A stretch of DNA of 64,000 bases, from assembly GCA_021030905.1 (NCBI GenBank), contig JAGFMI010000020.1:1-64000 (forward strand), read 5' to 3'. Shown one piece after another: positions 21,806 through 30,700 of the stretch; the stretch's first letter is position 1; each line of letters starts with the position of its first letter. Origin of the DNA: Pyrenula massariospora. Its lineage: Eukaryota > Ascomycota > Eurotiomycetes > Pyrenulales > Pyrenulaceae. The notes under the pieces were generated by a model. That model worked only from the letters and a program-made list of their open reading frames with translations, was not told the origin of the DNA and did not search any database. The translations under genes were made by a program, and so were the position numbers.

Positions 21806-22258
21806 CTGTTAGGACAATGGTTGAGACGAGGAATCATGCAAGACAAGGTCTTGCGACACCCAGCCTCGTACGCTGAAGGGAATGAAATTGAAAGCCCGGA
21901 CCACTACAGTACGTCATTCCAGCAACGTAAACCTTCAATACGGTTGCATGGATGACGTTTACAATGATCCTAACTTGTTCCTCGCCAAAAGATTCTGGTT
22001 CTTGTTTGATAAACGTAAAAAAATATGAACCCACTCAGGTGAGATACCTTTGATAGGGTATTGATCGCACCTAAAATGCCTTAAGTGGACCGGACTTCGC
22101 TTCCTCGGTTTCATTCCCCTGCGCCAGGGCCCGGGCTTTCGTCTTGGCACGACCTGCTCCTACGGAGAAAACATCCGCTCCAACTCATCAAAGTACCTAA
22201 GGTAATCATGTTGACATCACGTCGAACACCGCGCACAATGTAGTCAACACCGCGTTGC

Positions 22259-23362
22259 TTGCCTCGCGCAAGCGACTTCAGTGACCAAATGAAACCTTCG
22301 AGGTGCTTGATTAGCTCAGCTTTAGTCTCTAGGGCTCTGCCGAGTAGCAATTCCAAACGAGCGAGCTCTCTTCCACTCAGTTCCACAATCGCAGCGAACC
22401 GACTCTCAGTCCTATCCTGCCACCTCCCTTCACAGACCACCAGACGTGTCGCCACGGGCGCGCCTCTCAAAATGGCATCCAGCTCCAACAACGCCGTTTT
22501 CGAGCTACAGAATCTCTTCAGCGTTAAGGATCGCGTTGCTCTCGTTACTGGCGGTGGTTCAGGCATAGGTTTAATGGCCGTACAAGCTCTTGCTGTGAAC
22601 GGCGCAAAAGTGTACATTACTGGCCGCAGTGCAGAAAAGCTAGACCGGGTTGCTGAGCTACATGGAAAAGGCATCGCTGGACAAATCATCCCTATCACGG
22701 CGGACGTCTCGACCAAAGACGGCGTGAGCAAGCTAGTGGACGAGATATCCCCCCGTGAGGAATGTCTCTGTGCTCTAATCAATAATGCTGGTATCAACTC
22801 ACATACTCAACCAACCGAAGCTACAACTGCTGAGGAGATGAAGAAGAATTTGTTCGATGATCCCGACCAAACTTTTGAGAACTGGACAGACGTCTACCGC
22901 ACTAACGTGCCTCAGCTATTCTTCATGACTACTGCCTTTCTTCCCCTGTTACAGAAAGCTACGGATATTCACCCGGGCTACTCCGGCACTGTCATTAACA
23001 TAACCTCCATCTCCGGTCTTGTCAAATCTGCGCAGCATCACTTCGCGTATAATGCCAGCAAAGGCGCAGCGATCCATCTATCCAATCTTCTAGCGTCCGA
23101 GATTACCAGCTCAGGTCTGAAGATTAGAGTTAACAATATAGCGCCGGGAGTTTACCCTTCGGAGATGACAGCTGGGGATTCAGGAGATGACATGAAAAGC
23201 CATATTCCAAAGGAGAAGTATGAAGAGAAGGTGCCTGCGAGGAGGCCTGGGAAAGAAGAGGATATGGCAGGGGCGGTAATTTTCGCGGTGACGAACCAGT
23301 ATCTGAATGGGCAGACAGTTACCGTTGATGGAGGCTATGTATTGACTACGGGAAGAGCCTAG
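22259..23362 (+). CDS. Short-chain dehydrogenase/reductase (3-oxoacyl-ACP reductase/RhlG-like)
   Basis: The core enzyme begins at the ATG at 22472 (296 aa). The Rossmann motif TGGGSGIG is at residues 26-33 of that form, and NNAGI, a Ser-rich ITSISG strand and the catalytic YNASK follow. A typical C-terminal VDGGYVLTTGRA end closes it. This is the classical SDR type often annotated as rhamnolipid biosynthesis 3-oxoacyl-(acyl-carrier-protein) reductase. The frame stays open for 71 codons upstream to another ATG at 22259. That extension is rich in Arg, Ser and Leu with only two acidic residues, as in mitochondrial presequences, so two forms are possible. The substrate is unknown. Confidence 0.85.
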   Translation: MPRASDFSDQMKPSRCLISSALVSRALPSSNSKRASSLPLSSTIAANRLSVLSCHLPSQTTRRVATGAPLKMASSSNNAVFELQNLFSVKDRVALVTGGGSGIGLMAVQALAVNGAKVYITGRSAEKLDRVAELHGKGIAGQIIPITADVSTKDGVSKLVDEISPREECLCALINNAGINSHTQPTEATTAEEMKKNLFDDPDQTFENWTDVYRTNVPQLFFMTTAFLPLLQKATDIHPGYSGTVINITSISGLVKSAQHHFAYNASKGAAIHLSNLLASEITSSGLKIRVNNIAPGVYPSEMTAGDSGDDMKSHIPKEKYEEKVPARRPGKEEDMAGAVIFAVTNQYLNGQTVTVDGGYVLTTGRA

Positions 23363-24004
23363 ATTGAAGAGAGTATTTTATAAATGTCAGAATGACTAAC
23401 GTAAGAGCCAACTGAATTTAGTGCTAATATCCTAAGAATTGCCATAGTAGGGCCACGAAATTCAATTCCTTCTACGTTGACAAGCAATACCTTGAAAGAA
23501 AATTATTTAGCTTGGAGGCTTCAACTCAAAATTCTTGAACGACTTCACACTACGACACTATAATGTCATCTTGTAAGGGCGACAGGTCCATCGAGTCATC
23601 GGACTCATCTCTACCGGATCTGAGGTCACCTTTTAAGCTTATTTGCAAATCTTACTACTAGTGCTATGTGTGCCTCTTTTAGAATCGATCCACACTACCA
23701 TCCTACGCCAAGAAACGATGAGCAGCAACCGGGGATCGCCGCTTAGACCTTAGCTTGACTATCATCTTGGGATTTAAGCAGCTCCCGGCTTCTTGGGAGG
23801 CGCCGAAGGATGCTGTCTTATTCAGCCCAAGGAATCATCTCGTTCGCTTGCATAAGATGCCAATCTGCGTTGACCAGCCTTCCATCCCAGATCTTTTAAT
23901 ACAACATCTCCCCCAAGATTTCAGATAAAGCAAGATTGAATACTTTCGACTTATTGTAAATTCCCATCTCCTAACCATTCGCAACTAAACGTAAGTCATC
24001 CAAC
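23363..24004. other. Intergenic stretch, P450 promoter
   Basis: About 640 bases between two tandem + strand genes. There are no coding signals; it must hold the terminator of the SDR and the promoter of the next P450. Confidence 0.5.
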
Positions 24005-25633
24005 ATGGCCATCTCTAATCAAACTGTGGGAGCTCTCATACTTGTTCTCATTCCATTTATTTTCAATGTCATAAGATCCTACCTTTCTTCTCGTCCTCCC
24101 TCCGGAACTCGCAAGCTCCCAGGTCCTAAAGGTAAACCTCCTTTCTCCGCTGTCTAGGTGCTTCTCATCATCAAACCTCTCTGCCTAGGCCTGCCCTTCC
24201 TCGGAAACATCCACCAAATTCCTACGACTCACTCATGGCTCCAATTTAAGGCGTGGGGAGACAAGTACGGACCTATCTACGGCATCTCCATTGCCGGACG
24301 CCCACAAGCCATTATCTCTAGCGAGAAAATCGCAAATGATCTTCTTCGAGAGCGAGGTTCGATCTACTCGAGTCGAGAACAGCTGGTAATGGGAGCACAT
24401 CTTTTATCCGATGATCTCCGACCCGTACTGCTCCCCTATGGCGATCTTTGGCGTCGTGGCCGCAAAGTCGCTCAATCCGTTACTCACGCCAACATTGCCC
24501 CCTCTTACGAACCTGTTCAAGAACTGGAAAGCTTATACTGTTTGCGTGACCTCGTTAGAGAGCCATGCGAGTATGAGACCTGGTTTGACCGCTTCGCCGC
24601 TGGCGTCATTCTCCGTCTAGCGTACGGCAAACGCGTCGAGGCCGACAGCAAGCCTCTCGTCAAACGCATCGTCGAAATTAATGAGAACCTAGAGCGAATA
24701 GCTTCCCCCGGAGCATACCTCGTTGACACTTTCCCCTCGCTGAATTACCTCCCTTCCTTCCTTGCCCCTTGGAAGCGGGAAGGGGCACGTCTCCATGCCG
24801 AAGAGTTAGATGTGTTTCTCACCTGCCTGAACGACGTCAAATCTGAGATGGAAGCCGGCACTGCAGGTCCTTCATTCGCACGAACTTGGTGGGAAAACCG
24901 TGAAAAATCTGGCTTATCCGTTCCTGAGGCGGCTTATGTGATAGGAACGCTATTCGAAGCTGGCGCGGGCACTTCAAAGGCAGCACTCTGCTCTTTTCTT
25001 CTTGCGTTGGTGCACCATCCTCACTGGCTTCATAGAATGCACACTGAGATTGACGCCGTCGTTCCCCCATCACGACTGCCGACCTTCTCTGACCTTCCCA
25101 ATTTACCAATAGTGAGAGCTTGTATCAAAGAAACACTCCGATGGCGTCCGGTAACTTCAGGGGGATTGCCTCATCAACTCATCAAGGATGATGTCTACAA
25201 GGGCTTCTTCCTCCCTGCAGGGACGAATGTCCACCCCAACCAGTGGGCAATTCACAGAGACCCAGAACTCTATCCCGAACCCGAAACCTATAAACCAGCG
25301 CGCTGGCTCGAGCCAGGGTGGCCAACTTATCGCGAACCATTAACATTACACCCAAACCTCCAAAACTACTCAAATTTCGGCTTCGGACGTCGGATCTGCG
25401 TGGGCCAGAACATCGCGGAAAGAAACCTAATGATCATAGCCGCGAGGATTGCATGGGCCACGGACATTGGTCAGAAAGACGGGGTGGAAGTACCGTGGTA
25501 TGAGTATCACAGTGGATTTAATAGTTATCCGCTGAAATTTGAGTTTGAAATGAAGGCGAGGAGTAAAGAGAGGGCGGAAATCATAGAGAAGGAGTATGCA
25601 AAAGCTAAAGCAGAGGACAAGAAGGCAAGATAG
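24005..25633 (+). CDS. Cytochrome P450 (O-methylsterigmatocystin oxidoreductase-like group)
   Basis: Two exons, 24005-24131 and 24189-25633, separated by a 57-nt intron; about 523 aa. Exon 1 supplies a membrane anchor (GALILVLIPFIFNVI) and the Pro-rich hinge; the splice rebuilds LPGPKGLPFLGN, the standard P450 entry motif. The I-helix reads EAGAGTSKA, the K-helix ExxR motif is KETLRWRPV, and the haem loop is FGFGRRICVGQ with Cys at about 445. By overall pattern it belongs with the large E-class group-I fungal P450s annotated after OrdA. Its substrate cannot be told. It is about 0.6 kb downstream of an SDR in the same orientation, but there is no backbone synthase nearby. Confidence 0.88.
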
Positions 25634-26840
25634 AGGGCGTCAAGTATGTTCAATCGTCGATATTCACAATGAAATGTACATGAAAGGACGAAAGAGTCAC
25701 CACACTTTTTTTCAAGTTGTCTATCTGGCCGATCGCCCGTGAAAGTCCTCATCACGTGACTCCAAGTAACATACTGAAAAGGGTAATCGTAATTTCATGA
25801 ACTCACGTCGAAATCATGAAGAGGATTCTTGATGCGGTGCTGATGAATTTCCATAACGCAAGATTCTAGGTCTTGATCACCGACTCGTATGAGAAATTTG
25901 TCCATGTCACGTATTTTTGGCAGGCCGCCTCTCCAAGATACATTCAAAGATGCCAGCGGACAAATAGGATATGCGCTGAATTTAACCTGCGCGATGTGAT
26001 ATACGGAGATGGCACGACTGATCAGGGGGAGGCGGCGAGCAATTTATTTCTCCATGTCACAATGTTTCAGTCGCCCGATTGGTTGCGAAACACGCGCCTT
26101 GCCAATCGGCAAGACCGGTCCGCGCACGCCGGGGAAAATCTCAACATCCCACGGCCTTTCTCCTTCATCATTTTCCGTGTGATTGCTTCGACTCTGCCAA
26201 ACGTCCTCACATAGCTCTTGGACCCTGAAATTACCTCCACATTATTCCTGGTCATTTTCAGGGTCTCCGTCCCTGAAAGGTTCGGCCTAAAGGCAATCCA
26301 CAACGGTCATGGCAAAGTCCAATTTACAAACACCTGGCGGCTACTGTCAAGTCTTCGGAGTTAGAGTTGTTTCAGGACTCTTCCCGCTTGGAATGTTCGT
26401 GGTACAAAATGTTTTGGAAAGAAACATACCGCAGAGACGCCTCGTCGGCTCATTCCAAGCTAAGATTTCCAAGTGTACCCATAAGTCACAAAGGAAGCGG
26501 CCTGGTGATATGGGCTTATTCGGTCAGAATGGTCAGAAAAGTCTAATTCCGAAAACCCGGTAGTGGATCCGCTCAATATCAGATTCAGCTAATACGGCAA
26601 TTAATCATGCTTTGCCACACTTCCGTCCATCAATCCCAAGCTAAAGGCAGGAATGATCAAGCCTAAAAGAGACCGGAGCAAGTCTCTCCCCAAGCAATTA
26701 GGAATGGCCTGATGGTCACCAGAGGTCTGGACGTGTTTTTCTTGATCGCAGAAGGCATGGTATAAATGCCAATCTTTTCCTTCGTTACCTTGGTTCTCTA
26801 GCCAAGGACTTTTTGTGCAAGTACTTTCCTTACAATTAAC
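25634..26840. other. Intergenic stretch, cellulase promoter
   Basis: About 1.2 kb without a gene. The only element I can place is the TATA box at 26761. Short frames in it have no motif. Confidence 0.5.
26761..26766 (+). promoter_or_regulatory. TATA box of the cellulase gene
   Basis: TATAAA lies 75 bases upstream of the ATG at 26841. This position and sequence are typical of strongly inducible secreted-enzyme genes in moulds. Confidence 0.55.
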
Positions 26841-28131
26841 ATGAAATCTTCACTCCTCACCGGCGTAGCTTTTGCTACTGCCGCCCTTGCTCAGCAATCT
26901 GCTTGGGGACAATGTGGTGGGCAAGGCTGGACGGGCGCAACGACTTGCGTGGCTGGCTATGTCTGCCAGGTCTCCAACGCATACTACTCCCAGTGTGTCC
27001 CTGGAACCGCTACCTCTGCGCCAGCAACAACGCTCAAGACTACCACCGCTGTTCCTTCTAAAACAACCTCTGCCACGGCTCCGGTTTCAACAGGCAAACT
27101 CAAATGGCTTGGCGTGAGCGAGTCCGTTGCTGAATTTGGCACCGCTATTCCGGGAACATGGGGCAAAGACTTCTACATGCCAGACACCGCCACTATTGAC
27201 GTACGTCTCTCCCACTCCTACTACGTAACTTTCCTAGTCCTAACGAAAGCAGACCCTCATCTCCGAAGGCTTCAACCTCTTCCGCGTCCCCTTCACAATG
27301 GAGCGAATGGCCGTCGGCTCCATCACAGCCTCCGTCCAAGGCGCCTACCTCACAAACTACAGCGCCGTCATCAACCACATCACCTCCAAAGGCGCCTACG
27401 CCGTCCTCGACCCGCACAACTACGGCCGCTACAACGGTGCCATCATCCAGAGCACAAGCGACTTTGGCACTTTCTGGAAGAACCTAGCTACAGTCTTTAA
27501 ATCCAACTCCAAAGTTGTATGTTCCCCGTTCTCATCCAAGTCCCTACTTCCCTCGCTCTATCGTCCCTATTGCTAACGCCTCGCGTAGATCTTCGACACA
27601 AACAACGAATACCACGACATGGACCAAACCCTCGTCCTCAACCTCAACCAAGCCGCCATCAACGCCATCCGCGGCGTCGGCGCAACATCCCAGTACATCT
27701 TCGCCGAGGGCAACTCCTGGACGGGGGCCTGGACCTGGACACAATACAACGACAACATGAAGGGCCTCACCGACCCAAATAACATGCTGATCTACGAGAT
27801 GCACCAGTACCTCGACTCGGACGGGTCTGGCACGAGCTCTGACTGCGTCAGCACGACCATCGGCGCCGACCGGCTCGCGAGCGCGACGACGTGGCTGCGG
27901 AGCAACGGGAAGAAGGGCGTTCTAGGAGAATTCGCGGGCGGACCCAATTCACAGTGTTTGACGGCCGTCAAGGGCTTGCTCGACCATGTGAAGGCTAATT
28001 CAGATGTGTGGCAGGGCGCGAGCTGGTGGGCGGCGGGGCCGTGGTGGGGGACGACGGCGTACTCTTTTGAACCTCCCAGCGGGACAGCGTATCAGTATTA
28101 TGATTCAACACTGAGGGCGTATAAGCCGTGA
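26841..28131 (+). CDS. Secreted endo-beta-1,4-glucanase: CBM1 plus GH5
   Basis: Three exons, 26841-27200, 27253-27516 and 27589-28131 (introns 52 and 72 nt), about 388 aa. The signal peptide spans residues 1-18. A fungal CBM1 cellulose-binding module follows (about 19-54: WGQCGGQGW, then Cys-rich to the SQCVPG end). A Thr/Ser/Pro linker and a GH5 catalytic domain complete it. Exon 3 opens with DTNNEYHDM, placing the acid/base at E215, and GVLGEFAGG gives the nucleophile at E322. This matches EGII/Cel5A-type endoglucanases (GH5 subfamily 5), which cut internal cellulose bonds outside the cell. Nothing suggests loss of function. The 3' end of the coding strand is G-rich. Confidence 0.93.
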
Positions 28132-28345
28132 GGTGGTGGTGGAAGATAGGCGATGGAGCGCATTATTTAGGGAAACGGGCAATTTTGGATTGACAAACTT
28201 GCTATCATCCCTATCTTCCCGTGTTCATCGTCGCGCGATTAAGGTCAGAACGTCCCTCGACGCCGCCCCCCAATGTAGACCGTCCCCCGTGCACCGCATG
28301 CTGATCTAAACCCTTCACCCTTCCCCAAAGCAGGCCCCGCTTTTA

Positions 28346-28400
28346 ACGTCCAAGTGCCGCACCGTGCCGTACCATGCCACGCCATGTCATGCCATACCAC
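28346..28400 (+). repeat. CCATG/CCGTG pentamer-like tract
   Basis: A run of near-5-nt units (GTGCC, ATGCC and similar) lies just before the minisatellite. A complementary-type tract, GGCAT, occurs near 57297-57330. Confidence 0.45.
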
Positions 28401-28448
28401 CTCTAACAACCCCCCAAATCTTCCCAAACGATCAAAACAACCCTACCC

Positions 28449-28644
28449 ACCTAATCTTCCACTATCCCTACCTAACCTTCTACTATCCCCACCTAATTTT
28501 CTGTTATCCCCACCTAATCTTCTACTATTTCTATCTAACTTTTTATCATATTGATCTCCACTTAACCTTTTACTATTTCTATCTAATTCTTTCACCATCT
28601 CCATTTAACCTTGTACTATCTCTACCTAACTTTTTATTATCCTC
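28449..28644 (+). repeat. Minisatellite, nine units of about 21 nt
   Basis: Units begin at 28449, 28470, 28491, 28512, 28533, 28560, 28581, 28603 and 28624. Each starts ACCTAA or ATCTAA and continues with a CTTCTACTAT core. Seven are exactly 21 nt, one is 22 and one is 27. Divergence rises towards the 3' side. Confidence 0.8.
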
Positions 28645-29485
28645 ACCCGCCACCCACCATAACAGCGTAGACATGAACATAGACACAAACACATCCCCTC
28701 CCCTCCACCGTTACCTATCCATCCCCCGCTATCCCTACACTATCCAACCCAATCCACACAGAACCTCCCCCCACTCAAAACCACCATCCCACCACCCCAG
28801 CGCTCCAAATTCCGCTCAATCCCCAACCCCCACCGCCAGCGGACATAGCTCTAATCTTTACTCCACTCCGCATCAGATCAAATCACCCCGCCTCGGTTCG
28901 GCTGGGCTGGGCTGGGCTGGGCCGGGCTCACACGAGGGGATTTTCCAGCTCAGGGTGCAGGATTGTGCTAGCTCGCTATGGGGTGGGGTGGATGGGAGGT
29001 GGAGAGGCTTGCTGGTGTTGATGCGGTATGATGGCAGGGTTTGGGGTAGAGGGAGGTAAGGGGGTTGGTGTTAGGGTTGGGTTTTAGGAGGGGGATGGGG
29101 ATGGGGATTTTTCTGGAGAGGAGTGTTTGGGTTTTTTCTTGGTGAATTGGGGTGTGGGTATGGGTAGGCCTGGCATATAATTGCACAGAATTGATCGGAT
29201 TTAAACACCAAGGATAAGTAAACAATATAGGGGATTCAAAAGAGTGATATTTATGTGAGATAGTGATAGTATGTGAGTGGAAAGTGTTGCGCCAGCCTGT
29301 TGAGTACGTTATCTATGTATGAATGAGTGGCTTTTCAAAAATAGCAACTTGGGAATGAATGTGATCCTCCACTTCCACACTGTAGACTCGAAATCTACAC
29401 ATATGTTGGGTTTTCGAATTCTGCTGCTCATTAATCGATCTCCTGTGAAGGAACTGATATTCGATGAACTCAAATACGACAGAAG

Positions 29486-30583
29486 TTATTTGTGTTTAAC
29501 GTAGGTCACCATGTTTTCAATGTTCACATCCGGCATTCTTGGGATTTGGGAAGCGTATTTCTTCTCTTGGAACACTTTTCCAATGGCAAATGTCAGTGCC
29601 GCTCGGACGTCACTCGGAGAGATTTCGACCTTTGACCAGAACTGATAAGTGAAAGTAGTACCGTCATTTACGGTTGTGCCACGGACTCCAGCCTCTTGCT
29701 TAGCATTTTTCACGAAAATCTTCACCGCTTCGGCCATGATTTCAGCAACGTTACGGGTACCCTGCCATCGAGTGGAGATGGTGGTGGAGTTGTATGGGAT
29801 ACCCGGCGGAGGATTTGATGCCACGCCAGTGATGGAGGTGGCGCGGAGTTCTTCCATGAGCTCATTTTTCGCTGACTTCTTAGAGACGTACCATATGCGA
29901 ATGTGAGAGTGCCACGTATCAGTACCACTATTGCCGACAGGAACTGGATAGTATACTATGCCGCCTTGAATGATGACATCCCCATCCGAGCCTGTGACCA
30001 TGAACTCGCTTGTTTTCATATTAACGTCCTCAAAATTTGCCACGGCTTTCGGGAGGGAACCGAAAATTTGGCTTGAGATACTCTCGCCAACGTCGATAGC
30101 TTTGGAATCATACGTTAGAACCGCAGGTATCTTATTTAGCTTGAGAATTTTGTTCAAGTCGGCAGTCACATTGGCAGAAATTTTGGCGTTTAATTTCCCA
30201 GCAATAGTCGTTGCTGACGGTGATGGCCAAAGACCAGAAATGTCGATAGGACCTTCCCTCAAGGTGCCATCCCTTAGATCTTCATCACTTCCAACTCCAC
30301 CAGTTACAGTGTTCAGATGCGGTTCAGGAAATGCGGTCACGGCTAGTTCGAGCAACTTTTTCTGAGCGCGTTCGATATAAAATGCAAGTGCTGGTAGCAT
30401 GTTGCCACCATTATCCTCAAAGTTGTCTTCATTGACGATATACTTGTGCTTTTCGTCTTCCGTGGCTGCTTTAGCTGCGACATTAGCGATGGCCTGCGCA
30501 GCATCACGAATATTGCCGGTATTATTAACCACCCATTTAGCAACATTTGCTACGGTGTTGACAAGTGAGCTCCAAAGCCCCAT
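29486..30583 (-). CDS. Unrecognised 365-aa protein
   Basis: The ATG at 30583 (AAGATGG context) is the most likely start; the frame extends 17 codons further only from a TTG codon. I do not recognise a domain. The N-terminus is a striking amphipathic/hydrophobic segment (MGLWSSLVNTVANVAKWVVN) followed by Ala-rich helix (about 20-40) and an acidic patch. The rest looks like a mixed alpha/beta fold, with a beta-rich centre (VIIQGGIVYYPVPV, then SHIRIWYVSKK) and a helical region (about 265-285). There is no classical signal peptide and no internal hydrophobic TM span. A TATA-like box sits about 115 bases upstream. It is flanked by gene-poor DNA on both sides, which suggests an accessory gene. Confidence 0.6.
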   Translation of the reverse strand: MGLWSSLVNTVANVAKWVVNNTGNIRDAAQAIANVAAKAATEDEKHKYIVNEDNFEDNGGNMLPALAFYIERAQKKLLELAVTAFPEPHLNTVTGGVGSDEDLRDGTLREGPIDISGLWPSPSATTIAGKLNAKISANVTADLNKILKLNKIPAVLTYDSKAIDVGESISSQIFGSLPKAVANFEDVNMKTSEFMVTGSDGDVIIQGGIVYYPVPVGNSGTDTWHSHIRIWYVSKKSAKNELMEELRATSITGVASNPPPGIPYNSTTISTRWQGTRNVAEIMAEAVKIFVKNAKQEAGVRGTTVNDGTTFTYQFWSKVEISPSDVRAALTFAIGKVFQEKKYASQIPRMPDVNIENMVTYVKHK

Positions 30584-30694
30584 CTTGATAAAGATTCGTC
30601 GGTATTCTGTAGGAAGAGTTTTTGACTGGTGCAACTATGAGTATCCTGTTTAATGATGAATGTAACTGTTTACGATTGCATAGAATCGTAGACC

Positions 30695-30700
30695 TTTATA
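30695..30700 (-). promoter_or_regulatory. TATA-like box upstream of the unrecognised 365-aa gene
   Basis: On the minus strand GATATAAAGG lies about 115 bases before the ATG at 30583. Support is positional only. Confidence 0.35.

Larger units (their letters stand above)
28132..29485. other. Low-complexity intergenic region: C/T-rich then G-rich
   Basis: No gene is seen. From about 28250 to 28850 the + strand is pyrimidine-rich; from about 28890 to 29150 it is G-rich, starting with a GGGCT run near 28905. A 21-nt minisatellite and a short CCATG-type pentamer tract lie inside. Frames such as 28364-29059 are simple-sequence artefacts. Confidence 0.55.

Noticed and set aside
16906-25633. Secondary metabolite cluster made of two P450s and an SDR
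   Set aside because: No PKS, NRPS, terpene synthase, transporter or pathway regulator lies among them, and unrelated genes intervene.
28364-29059. 231-aa Pro/His/Tyr-rich frame
   Set aside because: It is a translation of the 21-nt minisatellite and pyrimidine tract, not a protein.
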